64,000 nt of DNA from assembly GCF_001974875.1 (NCBI RefSeq), contig NZ_MTQD01000012.1:121819-185818 (forward strand), given 5' to 3'. This DNA comes from Pseudoalteromonas sp. EB27 (GTDB lineage Bacteria > Pseudomonadota > Gammaproteobacteria > Enterobacterales > Alteromonadaceae). Position numbers and translations under genes: made by a program. The notes under the pieces are model-generated. The model was not told the DNA's origin and ran no database searches. It saw only the letters and a list, made by a program, of their open reading frames with translations. Positions 45,234-55,071 of the stretch are shown here, piece by piece (the stretch's first letter is position 1; each line of letters begins with the position of its first letter).

Positions 45234-45698
45234 ATGAAAATTATTGAAGGTAATAAGTACGCTCCAGGCAAGAAGTTTGCCATTGTCATTTCTCGTTTTA
45301 ATGACTTTATTGGTAGCAGTCTCCTTGCGGGTGCTGTTGATGAGCTAAAACGCACTGGTGGCGTATCTGATGACGACATTACCGTTATTTATGTACCAGG
45401 CGCGGTAGAATTACCTTTAGCGGCTAAACGCGTTGCAGCAAAAAAAGAGTATGATGCAATCATCGCATTAGGCGTAGTGATCAGAGGTGGGACACCACAC
45501 TTTGACCTAGTTGCTGGCGAATCAAACAAAGGTCTTGCGCAAGTATCACTTGAGTATGATATCCCGGTTGCATTTGGCGTATTAACCACAGAAAGCATTG
45601 AACAAGCAATTGAGCGTGCTGGCACCAAAATGGGCAACAAAGGCGGCGAAGCTGCTTTAGGCGCGCTTGAAATGGTTAATGTGTTAGATAAAATTTAA
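45234..45698 (+). CDS. ribH: 6,7-dimethyl-8-ribityllumazine synthase
   Basis: Condenses the ribityl-pyrimidine with dihydroxybutanone phosphate; it forms shells or pentamers. 154 residues with [25 protein letters not shown], the phosphate-binding [14 protein letters not shown] and the C-terminal [13 protein letters not shown]. The 100-base gap before it holds TATGAT and a TGCGCA / TGCGCA hairpin, so a local promoter is possible. nusB follows after 15 bases. Confidence 0.96.
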   Translation: MKIIEGNKYAPGKKFAIVISRFNDFIGSSLLAGAVDELKRTGGVSDDDITVIYVPGAVELPLAAKRVAAKKEYDAIIALGVVIRGGTPHFDLVAGESNKGLAQVSLEYDIPVAFGVLTTESIEQAIERAGTKMGNKGGEAALGALEMVNVLDKI

Positions 45699-45713
45699 GT
45701 TTAAGGAATTTTT

Positions 45714-46124
45714 GTGAAACCAGCAGCAAGACGTAAAGCACGTATCTTAGCACTCCAAGCCGTTTATTCTTGGCAAATAAGTGGCAATCTAATTGCCGAT
45801 ATCGAACAACAAATGTTGATCGAAACAGACGTTACTAAAATAGATGTTGAATACTTTAAAGATTTAGCGACAGGGGTTGCTGTAAATTACAAGCAACTAG
45901 ACGAAGCTGTATCGCCACATTTAACACGTCCGTTTAATGACTTAGATATGGTTGAGCGCGCAATTTTACGTTTAAGCAGCTATGAACTTAAGTTCCGTGA
46001 CGATGTACCTTACAAGGTTGCTATCAACGAAGGTATTGAGCTGGCCAAAATATTTGGCGCTGAAGATAGCCATAAATTTGTAAACGGTGTACTTGATAAA
46101 GCTGTTAAGCATTTACGCAAGTAA
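45714..46124 (+). CDS. nusB: Transcription antitermination factor NusB
   Basis: A 136-residue all-helical protein that binds rrn boxA RNA together with NusE. The N-terminal [17 protein letters not shown] and C-terminal [17 protein letters not shown]...[11 protein letters not shown] are the family blocks. The start codon is GTG at 45714, with AAGGAA before it. A boxA target is visible in the rrn leader at 63735. The order ribH-nusB-thiL is widely conserved. Confidence 0.95.
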   Translation: MKPAARRKARILALQAVYSWQISGNLIADIEQQMLIETDVTKIDVEYFKDLATGVAVNYKQLDEAVSPHLTRPFNDLDMVERAILRLSSYELKFRDDVPYKVAINEGIELAKIFGAEDSHKFVNGVLDKAVKHLRK

Positions 46125-46136
46125 GTAACCGTTAAA

Positions 46137-46169
46137 GAGGGGAGCCGGCATAGGCCGGCTTTTTTGTGT
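46137..46169 (+). promoter_or_regulatory. Hairpin between the thiL ribosome-binding site and start codon
   Basis: GAGGGG (46137-46142) is followed at once by a perfect hairpin AGCCGGC-atag-GCCGGCT (46143-46160), then a T run and GTGT before ATG 46170. The hairpin plus T run looks like a terminator for nusB. If it is folded without terminating, it would bring the GGGG to about nine bases from the ATG. Confidence 0.6.
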
Positions 46170-47144
46170 ATGAAGGAATTTGAATTAATTAACCGCTACT
46201 TTAAAGGTCGCGGGATCACCCGTCGTGATGTAAACCTAGGTATAGGGGATGATTGCGCTTTAGTAACCGTTCCACAAAACTGCCAACTTGCCGTTACAAC
46301 AGACACTCTTGTTGCTGGCGTACACTTTTTCGATGATATCTCCCCTCGAGCATTAGGTCACAGAGCGCTTGCTGTTAACTTAAGTGACTTAGCGGCAATG
46401 GGCGCTGAGCCAACATGGGTTTCAGTTGCGTTAACTTTGCCAAGTATTGACCCACAGTGGATTGAAGAATTTACTGAAGGCATGCATGAAATTGCAGAAT
46501 ACTTTAATGTGCAAATTATAGGTGGCGATACCACACAAGGTCCATTAACTATTACTATTTGTGCTAAAGGGACTGTTCCAGAAGGTACTGCACTTCGCCG
46601 TAGTGGTGCAAAAGTAGGTGATTGGATTTATGTTACGGGCCCGCTAGGTGATGCTGGACTTGCAATTGAATCTCGCAAGCAAGGTATAAATATTGAGCCA
46701 GAGCATTTAAAGTACTTAAATAAACGCTTTGACTTTCCAACACCACGAGTTGCTGCAGGGCAGGTGTTACGAGGCCTTGCATCATCCGCTATTGATGTGT
46801 CGGACGGTTTAATCGCAGATCTAAGTCATATACTAGATATGTCGCAAGTAAACGCTGTGGTGAACATTGAAAGCATTCCGACCTCAGATGCAATGCAAGC
46901 AAGCCTTGATTTTAATCAGCAGCTTCCATTTATTCTCAGTTACGGTGATGATTACGAATTAATTTTTACTGTACCTGATAGTAATAAAAGTATGTTAGAT
47001 ATAAAGCTGCGTCAGTATGGTGTAGATGCAACATGCATAGGCCAAATAAAAAGTGGCGATGGCCAAATTGAGCTTTTACACAACGGTGAAAAGTTTGATT
47101 TTAAGCAGCAAGGTTTTGAGCATTTTGCAAAGGAGCTGGTTTGA
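46170..47144 (+). CDS. thiL: Thiamine-monophosphate kinase
   Basis: Phosphorylates thiamine monophosphate to the active diphosphate. 324 residues with the N-terminal GIGDDCALV, TDTLVAGVHF, NLSDLAAMGAEP, IGGDTTQGPL and SDGLIADLSH motifs that bind Mg-ATP. ATG 46170 gives MKEFELINRYF, as in homologues; the frame continues back to a TTG at 46164. It starts just after a terminator-like hairpin and overlaps pgpA at its 3' end. Confidence 0.94.
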   Translation: MKEFELINRYFKGRGITRRDVNLGIGDDCALVTVPQNCQLAVTTDTLVAGVHFFDDISPRALGHRALAVNLSDLAAMGAEPTWVSVALTLPSIDPQWIEEFTEGMHEIAEYFNVQIIGGDTTQGPLTITICAKGTVPEGTALRRSGAKVGDWIYVTGPLGDAGLAIESRKQGINIEPEHLKYLNKRFDFPTPRVAAGQVLRGLASSAIDVSDGLIADLSHILDMSQVNAVVNIESIPTSDAMQASLDFNQQLPFILSYGDDYELIFTVPDSNKSMLDIKLRQYGVDATCIGQIKSGDGQIELLHNGEKFDFKQQGFEHFAKELV

Positions 47145-47626
47145 ACAAAAACCGAAAGTTTAATTTAAAGCGTCCACATCAGTTTTTTGGTCTGGGCTTT
47201 GGTACTGGGTTAGCCCCTAAAGCCCCTGGTACATTTGGTACATTTGCTGCACTGCCATTTATTTTTATGACTATGTATTATCCACTATGGCTGCAAATTG
47301 TATTTGCTGTAGTGATCAGTATATTTGGTATATGGGCGTGTGGTAAAACAGCTGATGATTTAGGCGTACATGACCATCCTGCTATTGTATGGGATGAAGT
47401 GGCGGGTTATTACATTACAATGATTGGCGCAGCACTTAGCTGGCAAACATTACTCGTCGGTTTTTTGTTATTTCGCTTTTTTGATATAGCTAAACCGGGC
47501 CCAATCCGTATGCTAGACAAGCGAGTACATGGTGGTTTAGGTATTATGGCCGACGATATACTTGCGGGCATTTTTTCACTTATATGCTTACAGGCGTTAA
47601 TAAAAGTGGGTTTACTACCCTTTTAA
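47141..47626 (+). CDS. pgpA: Phosphatidylglycerophosphatase A
   Basis: Removes the phosphate of phosphatidylglycerophosphate in the inner membrane. 161 residues with several hydrophobic segments, the conserved GLGFGTGLAPKAPGTFGT near the N terminus, HDHPAIVWDEVAGYYI and the C-terminal GGLGIMADDILAGI with its acidic residues. The start is a TTG that overlaps the thiL stop codon (TTGA), with GGAG eight bases upstream. ThiL-PgpA order is typical of this region. Confidence 0.93.
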   Translation: MNKNRKFNLKRPHQFFGLGFGTGLAPKAPGTFGTFAALPFIFMTMYYPLWLQIVFAVVISIFGIWACGKTADDLGVHDHPAIVWDEVAGYYITMIGAALSWQTLLVGFLLFRFFDIAKPGPIRMLDKRVHGGLGIMADDILAGIFSLICLQALIKVGLLPF

Positions 47627-47664
47627 TTTTTTATATTTTATTTGTTTAACTAGGTGGCAGCAAT

Positions 47665-50600
47665 ATGATGCGATTTTTACTGGTTTGTGTACTGATGTTG
47701 TGCGCGACACCAAGTTGGGCTTCAATTACTGATTACGTAGTTAAGCAATGGAATATAAAAGATGGTTTACCTTCGCAATCGCTTAAAAGCGTAGTACAAG
47801 ACCAGCAAGGCTATATGTGGCTTGGTACTCAGTTTGGCTTAAGTCGTTTTGATGGTACAACATTTACAAACTACAATACGCAGAATAGCCCATTCTTGCC
47901 TAGTAATGGTATTAATAAACTTTTAGTCGATTCAAGTGGTTTGTTGTGGGTGGGTACTAAAAGTGGTTTAGTAGTTATTAATCCAGCCACATTTGCAGCG
48001 CAAGAGTTTAATATTAAAGGTCCAGTAAGAGATATTCTTGAGGACTCTAAAGGCAGCATATGGATTGCAGCCAATGGTTTGTACTATGTAGATAGAGGGC
48101 AAGTTGATTTACGCACTCAAGTAAATGGACCCCTACCTATTGTAAATGCTACCGTAATTACCCAAATTGTTGGCTCTGTTAGCCAAATGGCACTCTCTCC
48201 TGAAGGTATTTGGCTGGTTAACGATCGTCATTTATTACGCCTTACAAAAAATTCATCTGATTTTTCTAAACTACGTTTAGAACTTACCGCTAAAATATCG
48301 TTACCAGAGCGCTTAGCGCAAACCATAGTGCACGATTTATCATTCTTAAATGGTAATTTGTATATAGCCTCTGAGCTAGGTGCATACTTTTTAGATTTAG
48401 ATGACGAACTAAGACCTTTTCCTTTACCTAATGCAAATAACTCAGCCGTTTATAAGTTTATGAGTGATACCGATGGTGGGTTGTGGGTCTCAACTTACGG
48501 GCGGTTATTGTTCAGAGATAAAACTGGTGAGTGGCAATGGGTAGAGCCAAGCCAACTTGATCAAAGCATATGGTTTGCTGATATTTTTAGAGATGATAAA
48601 AATAACGTTTGGTTAGCAAGTTTTAGTGAAGGCTTATGGCTTGCCCACGAAGGGCGAGTAGAAAGGCATTCAGCAGTTTCAAATATGACCGAATCTGTTA
48701 TGGCTATTAGCCAAGCTCCCGATGGAAAACTGTGGGTTGCTAACAAAAGTGGCATTGGTTATTTCGATTTAGATAAAAGTTTTATTAATTTAGTTCCAAG
48801 TAGTAAATATGGATACGCGTCAGTACACGATCTCCAATTTGACGGTGAGCGATTATATATAGCCACGGGGCGCGGCTTATTTGTTTTTGAAAACAAGACA
48901 CTCTATACCGTGCCTGGTCGAGCGCTTCGCGATAACCCGGTATTTGCAATAAGTCGCTCTAGTAAAGGCGGTTTTTGGATTGGTACAGGACGTGGTTTAT
49001 ACCGATTAAATTATGCTGGTTTAACACCTTTTGCATATAACGCTTTTTTAGGTAGTAAGTTTATTACCTACGTATTGGATAAAACAAATTTTGGTGTGAT
49101 TGGTACTAGTAAAGGCGCATATTACTTTACAGACCGTGGCATTGAAAAAATTGGTGACCAAACAACGCTTGAAAGTGCATACGTAACTAGCGTGCTACAT
49201 ATAGATGGCGTGGGTATTTTAATTGGCTCTCTTAACGATGGGCTTTTTTACAGAAGTACACAAGGGCAGTGGCGCCAACTCGATGCAGCTAACGGTTTAC
49301 CGTATGGCTCTATATTCAGCCTAGAATATGATGAAAAGTTAAAACATGTTTGGGTAAGCACCATGAAAGGTGTTTACAGAATGCCTGTAGCGCAATTTAA
49401 AACAGAGATAAAAAGCTTAAAAGTTGAAGAAGTAATTTCATCTTTTGACCGCCAACTCGATGGTAAAGCGAATCAATGTTGTAGTGGACTAGGGCATGAT
49501 GCAGTAGCTGACACTGGCAATTCTATTTGGTATCCAAGCTTACAAGGTGTTGTTGAAATCCCTAAAAATGTAGAGCTATTTGGCGTGCTGGCATTAAAGC
49601 CAACAATTGAAACAATAACAACACCACTTCGTCATTTAACCACCGCTGCACTTGGTAAAAAACCATCATTAGAGACAGACGAACGTGATATAACGCTTAC
49701 TTACACTGCTATTGATTACTATGCACCAAACAGTATTGAATTTAGATATAAACTAAGTGGCTTAGATAGTGACTGGCGCTATGCTAATACTCGACGTGAA
49801 GCTATTTATACTAACTTACCTCCAGGTTCGTTTTTGTTTCAATTAGAAGCAAAACGCCAGGGTGAAGACTGGGCTAAAGCACAAGAAGTAGAATACGGTT
49901 TTGTAGTGCCTGAGCGCTTTGATGAAACCATTTACTTTAGGCTTTTAATTACTAGTGGCTTTATTTTACTTTTTTATCTCATTTTTTGGGTGTTTAGAGC
50001 GCAAGAGCGCAGAAAACAAGAAGCATTGGAAGGCTTGATCACCGAGCGTACTTTAGAGCTTCGTCAAGCTAATGATAAATTAGGCCAAGTGAATTCACAG
50101 CTTAAATTAGTTAGTCACTCAGATGAGCTAACAGGGCTTCGTAGTCGTCGCTTTTTGTTTGATCAACTCCCTAAAGATATTGAACACTTTCAACGTAATT
50201 CACAATCGCTGCAGGCACAAGGCAAGTCACTGGTGCTGGTAATTATTAACTTTGATAACTTCAGTCGTATTAACGATGCCTACGGCCCAATTGCTGGTGA
50301 TAGCTGCTTACAACAAATGGCTGCATTATTAAATTCACGTACGCAGGGCTCTGACTATGTGGCGCGTTGGAGTGGTGATGAGTTTTTACTATTATTACGT
50401 GACTTCAAATGCAATAAAATAGACAGCTACGCAGCGGATCTTTGTAAAGTAATCGCGGCTAATTCATTCCAATTACCAAATGGAAAAACAACTAATATTA
50501 CAGCTTCAATTGGATGGTCATTCTATCCGTTACCACTTCTAGGTGGGCAGGTAATTAGTTGGGAGACATCTATTAACCTAGCGGATATTTCACTGCACCA

Positions 50601-50751
50601 AGTAAAAAAACGCGGTGGTGATGGTGTTGCAAACATTACGTTTGATGATCAGCTTGATGCATTTGAGTTTGAACAAAACTCTAATGTTGATCAACAATTG
50701 GGTATTTTACAAAGTAACGGCTTGGCAGACATAAAGGTGTGGATGCGATAA
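47665..50751 (+). CDS. Periplasmic Reg_prop/Y_Y_Y sensor with GGDEF domain
   Basis: 1028 residues: a signal peptide (1-19, PSWA), a large periplasmic beta-propeller pair built from two-component-regulator propeller repeats (about 25-620; many WLGTQFGLSRFDG-, WVGTKSGL- and WIGTGRGLYRL-type strands), a Y_Y_Y domain (about 660-755), a membrane helix (about 761-780), a coiled coil and a GGDEF domain (about 805-990). The catalytic loop reads WSGDEF (near 901-906), with Ser for the first Gly. The I-site Arg is missing: QGSD stands where RxxD is expected. It is therefore a putative diguanylate cyclase without product inhibition, or a degenerate one. The propeller suggests sensing of a polysaccharide-type ligand. 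Confidence 0.87.
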   Translation: MMRFLLVCVLMLCATPSWASITDYVVKQWNIKDGLPSQSLKSVVQDQQGYMWLGTQFGLSRFDGTTFTNYNTQNSPFLPSNGINKLLVDSSGLLWVGTKSGLVVINPATFAAQEFNIKGPVRDILEDSKGSIWIAANGLYYVDRGQVDLRTQVNGPLPIVNATVITQIVGSVSQMALSPEGIWLVNDRHLLRLTKNSSDFSKLRLELTAKISLPERLAQTIVHDLSFLNGNLYIASELGAYFLDLDDELRPFPLPNANNSAVYKFMSDTDGGLWVSTYGRLLFRDKTGEWQWVEPSQLDQSIWFADIFRDDKNNVWLASFSEGLWLAHEGRVERHSAVSNMTESVMAISQAPDGKLWVANKSGIGYFDLDKSFINLVPSSKYGYASVHDLQFDGERLYIATGRGLFVFENKTLYTVPGRALRDNPVFAISRSSKGGFWIGTGRGLYRLNYAGLTPFAYNAFLGSKFITYVLDKTNFGVIGTSKGAYYFTDRGIEKIGDQTTLESAYVTSVLHIDGVGILIGSLNDGLFYRSTQGQWRQLDAANGLPYGSIFSLEYDEKLKHVWVSTMKGVYRMPVAQFKTEIKSLKVEEVISSFDRQLDGKANQCCSGLGHDAVADTGNSIWYPSLQGVVEIPKNVELFGVLALKPTIETITTPLRHLTTAALGKKPSLETDERDITLTYTAIDYYAPNSIEFRYKLSGLDSDWRYANTRREAIYTNLPPGSFLFQLEAKRQGEDWAKAQEVEYGFVVPERFDETIYFRLLITSGFILLFYLIFWVFRAQERRKQEALEGLITERTLELRQANDKLGQVNSQLKLVSHSDELTGLRSRRFLFDQLPKDIEHFQRNSQSLQAQGKSLVLVIINFDNFSRINDAYGPIAGDSCLQQMAALLNSRTQGSDYVARWSGDEFLLLLRDFKCNKIDSYAADLCKVIAANSFQLPNGKTTNITASIGWSFYPLPLLGGQVISWETSINLADISLHQVKKRGGDGVANITFDDQLDAFEFEQNSNVDQQLGILQSNGLADIKVWMR

Positions 50752-50778
50752 TGCCCGACCAATGTTATTGGTCAGGCA
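50751..50778. repeat. Hairpin between convergent genes
   Basis: TGCCcGACCAA-tgtta-TTGGTCaGGCA begins right at the stop of the GGDEF gene and lies 15 bases before the end of the lipoprotein gene. There is no T run on either strand, so it is not a standard terminator; it may protect both 3' ends. Confidence 0.5.
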
Positions 50779-50792
50779 TGGTGAGGTTAACT

Positions 50793-52907
50793 CTATTTGT
50801 TAAGCCAAGCTGGTAATACTGCAACCGATTCTGGTGCTGTAAATGCTGCGCTTGCATCGGCACTAATATCACCGCCTACACTACTTAAAATATTATTAAA
50901 ACGCATAACCACATTGTTAGACTTTTCAGCTACATATAAATCAGAACCGCTATACATAATATCAACAGGGTTTCCTAAAAGAGTATTTGGACCGCTAATA
51001 GTCGTGCTTATATTTACTAGCCCAGATGCCGTAGCTACATTATTCAGCACGTATATCTTCCCATCATCAGCAACTGCAGCGCTACCAACATCAGAGAGTA
51101 TTAACGAGCCACTTAGCGAGTCGTAGTCTATGCCGTGTATGTTGCTTGGCGCTTCTACTGCAGTACCTGCATTTGCAGGAGTGATTAATCTGTCTTCTGT
51201 AGCAATATTAGTAGTGCCTGCCATTAGCTTGTTTTTAACTTCGTCAAATACAGCAACGGTTCCATTTGTCAAAGCAACAAAAGCACGATCAGTTGTTGCA
51301 TCGTAATCTACGTCCCAAGGACGAGCATCATTTGCAAAAGTAAGCGTCATTAATGGGCTTGCATCTCCTGTGGTACAAGTTGAAAATATCGAAATACTTG
51401 GAGTATCTGCATTGTTCTCTGCAACTAAAATCATGCCACTATCAGAAGCTACATCAAGACCTTTAGGAGATATAAGACCGGTATTAACACCGTTAATAAG
51501 ACTATCTTGGCTAGTGCTATATGTTTGCCCATCTCTGTTTATTGCGACTTTATTTGAAATAACAATTCCGCCAATAGAGGTTGTACTGTTATCAAAGGTT
51601 GCATAGCTATTTCCTGCTTTATCAAATGCAACACTTTCGATAGTTTGACTCGCATTATAGCTGCCAAGTGTTGTAGTCAGTTGTGAGCTTAAGCGGCTAA
51701 TGTGACCTGTTGTTTCACCAGGAGTACCCGGATTACTGCTTACAGCAACACCTAGAAGCGCCATGTTAACTTTATCACTATCTGAAATGTCAGCCATTTC
51801 ATTTTGCATACCCAGTTTAGTAATTGACTCAGGCTTTATTGTTGAGGTGACTAAATCGGGAGTAATATCACCGCTTTCACCAGCAAAAATATTACTAAAA
51901 ATAAGTACAGCATCATTCGATTTTTCAGCTACACGTAAGTCGCTTCCTTCAAGGCTAATGTCTACTGGGTTACCAAGCATTGTAGCTGGACCTGCGATAC
52001 TGCGTGCAACGCTCACAGCACCATCAGCAGCAGAAGCATTATTTATAACAAACAGTGAACCGTCGGTAGCGTCAGATGCACTCCCTACATCAGATAAAAC
52101 AAGTTTATTAGTATTTGAGTCATAAACAATACCGTGAATATTCACAGAAATTTGCACGCCATCATTATTACTCGGAGTAATAGTGCGGCTTGGCATTGCA
52201 GCAAATTCACCACCAACAAAATTATCGTAAACGGCTACATCGCCATTAGTAAGTGCGACATAAAGGCGGTCGTTTGATTCATCGTAATCAACGTCCCACG
52301 GTGCAGCTTCTGTAATGGTTGTTCCTAAAGGCATTGCATCCCCCGCGGCTGTAGCGCCAAAAGTCGTTACTTGCATAGCGCCAAAGTCAGCAATAAAAAT
52401 AAGGCCACTTTTTTGTGCTATAGCAATCCCTTTAGGATTTACTAGCGTAGTATTTGTACCTGTTATTTCACGATCTGTATTTGCTGTAAAGGTTGCACCG
52501 TCAGAACGGTTTGCAAACTGACAAATGGTTTTAATACTGCCACTTTCGCTGTCGCTTGCTTGTAATAAATTACCTAGGCTATCAAATGCGACACCTTCAT
52601 TAGCTGTTGTATTAAAAGTTTTTAGTTTAGAGGCATTTTGGTTAATTAAGTCGATGGTGCCTGCATTAGCTTCGCCGTTGTTTGCCAAAATAAATGTGGC
52701 TGCTGCAAAACCAGGGTTTCCATTTGTACCGTCGGACCCGTTTTGCCCATCAGTGCCTGCAACACCATCTACGCCATTTTCTCCGTCGTCTGAGCTACAG
52801 CCTGTAATACCAATTAATACTGCAAGTGTTAAAGCTGAAAAACTAAGCGTGTGTTTAAATGTATTTTTTTGTGCTGAATGAGTTGTTAAATTAGCTTTAT
52901 TCATCAT
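50793..52907 (-). CDS. Lipoprotein with collagen-like stalk and duplicated propeller-like domain
   Basis: A 704-residue predicted lipoprotein: signal peptide with lipobox GITGC (Cys37), then nine Gly-x-y triplets (about 42-66; GENGVDGVAGTDG...) like a short collagen stalk, then two halves of about 300 residues that repeat each other. Matching blocks include PWDVDYDESNDRLYVALTNG with PWDVDYDATTDRAFVALTNG, IHGIVYDS with IHGIDYDS, LVLSDVGSA with LILSDVGSA, and GNPVDI..GSDLRVAEKSN with GNPVDI..GSDLYVAEKSN. The halves look like NHL/SMP-type beta-propellers. Function unknown; probably surface or periplasmic binding. AAAAGG precedes the ATG pair. Confidence 0.8.
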   Translation of the reverse strand: MMNKANLTTHSAQKNTFKHTLSFSALTLAVLIGITGCSSDDGENGVDGVAGTDGQNGSDGTNGNPGFAAATFILANNGEANAGTIDLINQNASKLKTFNTTANEGVAFDSLGNLLQASDSESGSIKTICQFANRSDGATFTANTDREITGTNTTLVNPKGIAIAQKSGLIFIADFGAMQVTTFGATAAGDAMPLGTTITEAAPWDVDYDESNDRLYVALTNGDVAVYDNFVGGEFAAMPSRTITPSNNDGVQISVNIHGIVYDSNTNKLVLSDVGSASDATDGSLFVINNASAADGAVSVARSIAGPATMLGNPVDISLEGSDLRVAEKSNDAVLIFSNIFAGESGDITPDLVTSTIKPESITKLGMQNEMADISDSDKVNMALLGVAVSSNPGTPGETTGHISRLSSQLTTTLGSYNASQTIESVAFDKAGNSYATFDNSTTSIGGIVISNKVAINRDGQTYSTSQDSLINGVNTGLISPKGLDVASDSGMILVAENNADTPSISIFSTCTTGDASPLMTLTFANDARPWDVDYDATTDRAFVALTNGTVAVFDEVKNKLMAGTTNIATEDRLITPANAGTAVEAPSNIHGIDYDSLSGSLILSDVGSAAVADDGKIYVLNNVATASGLVNISTTISGPNTLLGNPVDIMYSGSDLYVAEKSNNVVMRFNNILSSVGGDISADASAAFTAPESVAVLPAWLNK

Positions 52908-53056
52908 TTTTACCTTTTAAATATTCCATCAAATTTAGGTAAATAACGCGCTTGCTTATAAGGCGTAGACTAAGCGGCACTGATTATTTACATGTTAACC
53001 TCATAGTAACAACGGATCGAAATTTAAACTGGATGCAAAAAAGTAATAATAAAAAC

Positions 53057-53084
53057 AAAAAAGGAGCCAATCGGCTCCTTTTTA
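53057..53084 (-). terminator. Rho-independent terminator of the xseB-ispA-dxs operon
   Basis: AAAAAGGAGCC-aatc-GGCTCCTTTTT. On the minus strand the T run is at least six bases; it lies about 20 bases after the dxs stop. Confidence 0.88.
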
Positions 53085-53102
53085 TTAAACTAAGTAAATA
53101 AC

Positions 53103-54965
53103 TTAAGCGATAAACGACTTAATTGAACTTAAAATACCTTGCTCGCCTAATCCCATTTCATTGTGCATTTCATCTTGGGTGCCGTGTTTAATAAACTCAT
53201 CAGGAATACCTAAGTTAAGGATATTAATATTAGCTTTTAGCGTTGCTAAAAATTCGTTAACTGCAGAGCCGGCACCGCCAGTAATAGCATTATCTTCAAG
53301 CGTAACAATTACATCGTGGTTAGTTGCAAGCTCATTTAAAAGTGCAGTATCAAGTGGTTTAATAAAACGCATATTAACAAGCGTTGCATCTAATTCATCT
53401 GCAGCAAGCTGTGCATTTTCAAGTAATGTACCGAACGATAAAATGGCAATTTTACTGCCTTTCTTAATTGTATCCGCCTTACCTATTTCAAGCAGTTGCA
53501 TAGTGCTTTCAATGTCTGCAGTACCTGCACTACCTCGAGGGTAACGAACTGCAACAGGGCAGTTTGCTTTATAACCGGTGTATAGCATTTGGCGGCATTC
53601 GTTGGTATCGCTTGGTGCCATAATTATCATATTTGGAATGCAGCGCATAAAGCTTAAATCGTACGCACCTTGATGAGTTTCACCATCGGCTCCAACAATA
53701 CCTGCGCGGTCAATGGCAAATAATACAGGTAAGTTTTGCAGTGCAACATCATGTATTAATTGGTCATACGCACGTTGTAAAAAGCTTGAGTAAATAGCAA
53801 CAACAGGTTTTAAACCTTCACAGGCAAAACCAGCAGCTAAAGTAACAGCATGCTGCTCTGCAATGGCCACATCAAAATATTGCTCTGGAAACTCTTTAGA
53901 AAAACGTACCATGCCTGAACCTTCACGCATTGCAGGCGTGATAGCCATTAACTTGCTGTCTTGTTCGGCCATATCGCATAACCAATCGCCGAATACTTTT
54001 GAAAAAGTAGCAGCACTAGGTTTAGATTTAGGCAGGCTAGTTGTGCTCGGATCGAATTTTGGTACACCATGGTAGCCAATTGGATCGGCTTCAGCCGGTT
54101 TGTAACCCTTACCTTTTTGCGTTTTTATATGTAAAAGCTGTGGACCTTTTAAATTACGCATATTACGTAATGTATCTACAAGCATGTTTACATCGTGGCC
54201 ATCAATGGGGCCAATGTAATTTAGGCCTAATTCTTCAAAGAAGGTACCCGGGATCATCATACCTTTAATGTGCTCTTCCATTTTACTGGCAAGTTGCTTT
54301 ACCGGAGGCACACCTGAGAGTAACTTTTTACTACCTTCACGAATGTTTGTATAAAAGCTACCTGATAAAATTCGAGCAAAGTGATTTGTTAATGCGCCAA
54401 CATTTTCAGAAATCGACATTTCGTTATCATTTAAAATAATAAGCATGTCTGATTTTACATCACCTAAATGATTCATTGCTTCAAATGCCATGCCTGCGGT
54501 TATAGCTCCGTCACCAATAATGGCTACAGACTTTCGACCTTTACCTTCTTTTTGTGCGGCAATAGACATACCTAAAGCAGCTGAAATAGAGGTGCTCGAA
54601 TGGCCTACGCTAAACGTATCGTATTGGCTTTCATCACGAAAAGGAAAAGGGTGCAAACCGTCTTTTTGGCGAATAGTGTGCATTTGGTCGCGACGACCAG
54701 TAAGGATTTTATGCGGATAAGCTTGATGACCCACATCCCAAACTAGGCGATCATCTGGAGTGTTATAAACATAATGCAGCGCAACGGTTAGTTCAACCGT
54801 CCCTAAACCAGAAGCTAGATGACCGCTACTTTGCGATACTGAGTTGAGTAAATAATCGCGCAGCTCATTGCTAAATGCAGGGAGTTTGTCTTGCGCTAAG
54901 TCGCGCAATTGGGCTGGCTCGTCAACCAAATTAAGTAATGGATACTTGCTACTATCAAGTGTCAT
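53103..54965 (-). CDS. dxs: 1-deoxy-D-xylulose-5-phosphate synthase
   Basis: Thiamine-diphosphate enzyme that joins pyruvate and glyceraldehyde 3-phosphate, the entry step of the MEP isoprenoid pathway and also a source for thiamine and PLP. 620 residues from ATG 54965, beginning [15 protein letters not shown] like the E. coli enzyme of the same length; the frame reaches an ATG at 54992. [13 protein letters not shown], the TPP motif [15 protein letters not shown]...NDNEMSIS, and [11 protein letters not shown] are intact. It is the last gene of xseB-ispA-dxs. Confidence 0.96.
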   Translation of the reverse strand: MTLDSSKYPLLNLVDEPAQLRDLAQDKLPAFSNELRDYLLNSVSQSSGHLASGLGTVELTVALHYVYNTPDDRLVWDVGHQAYPHKILTGRRDQMHTIRQKDGLHPFPFRDESQYDTFSVGHSSTSISAALGMSIAAQKEGKGRKSVAIIGDGAITAGMAFEAMNHLGDVKSDMLIILNDNEMSISENVGALTNHFARILSGSFYTNIREGSKKLLSGVPPVKQLASKMEEHIKGMMIPGTFFEELGLNYIGPIDGHDVNMLVDTLRNMRNLKGPQLLHIKTQKGKGYKPAEADPIGYHGVPKFDPSTTSLPKSKPSAATFSKVFGDWLCDMAEQDSKLMAITPAMREGSGMVRFSKEFPEQYFDVAIAEQHAVTLAAGFACEGLKPVVAIYSSFLQRAYDQLIHDVALQNLPVLFAIDRAGIVGADGETHQGAYDLSFMRCIPNMIIMAPSDTNECRQMLYTGYKANCPVAVRYPRGSAGTADIESTMQLLEIGKADTIKKGSKIAILSFGTLLENAQLAADELDATLVNMRFIKPLDTALLNELATNHDVIVTLEDNAITGGAGSAVNEFLATLKANINILNLGIPDEFIKHGTQDEMHNEMGLGEQGILSSIKSFIA

Positions 54966-55071
54966 GGTTTTATTTATATCCTTCGCTAACATTAATTTGA
55001 TTCAAAGCTATTACGAATAATTAATGTTGGGTAATAATGTCAGTGCTAATTGCAATACGTATGAGCAAAAA

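Noticed and set aside
50751..50778. Hairpin as a terminator
   Set aside because: There is no T run on either strand.
51370..52881. Several plus-strand frames of 70-120 codons opposite the propeller lipoprotein
   Set aside because: The lipoprotein frame has a signal peptide, lipobox and repeated domains, while the plus-strand frames have none of these and no ribosome-binding sites.
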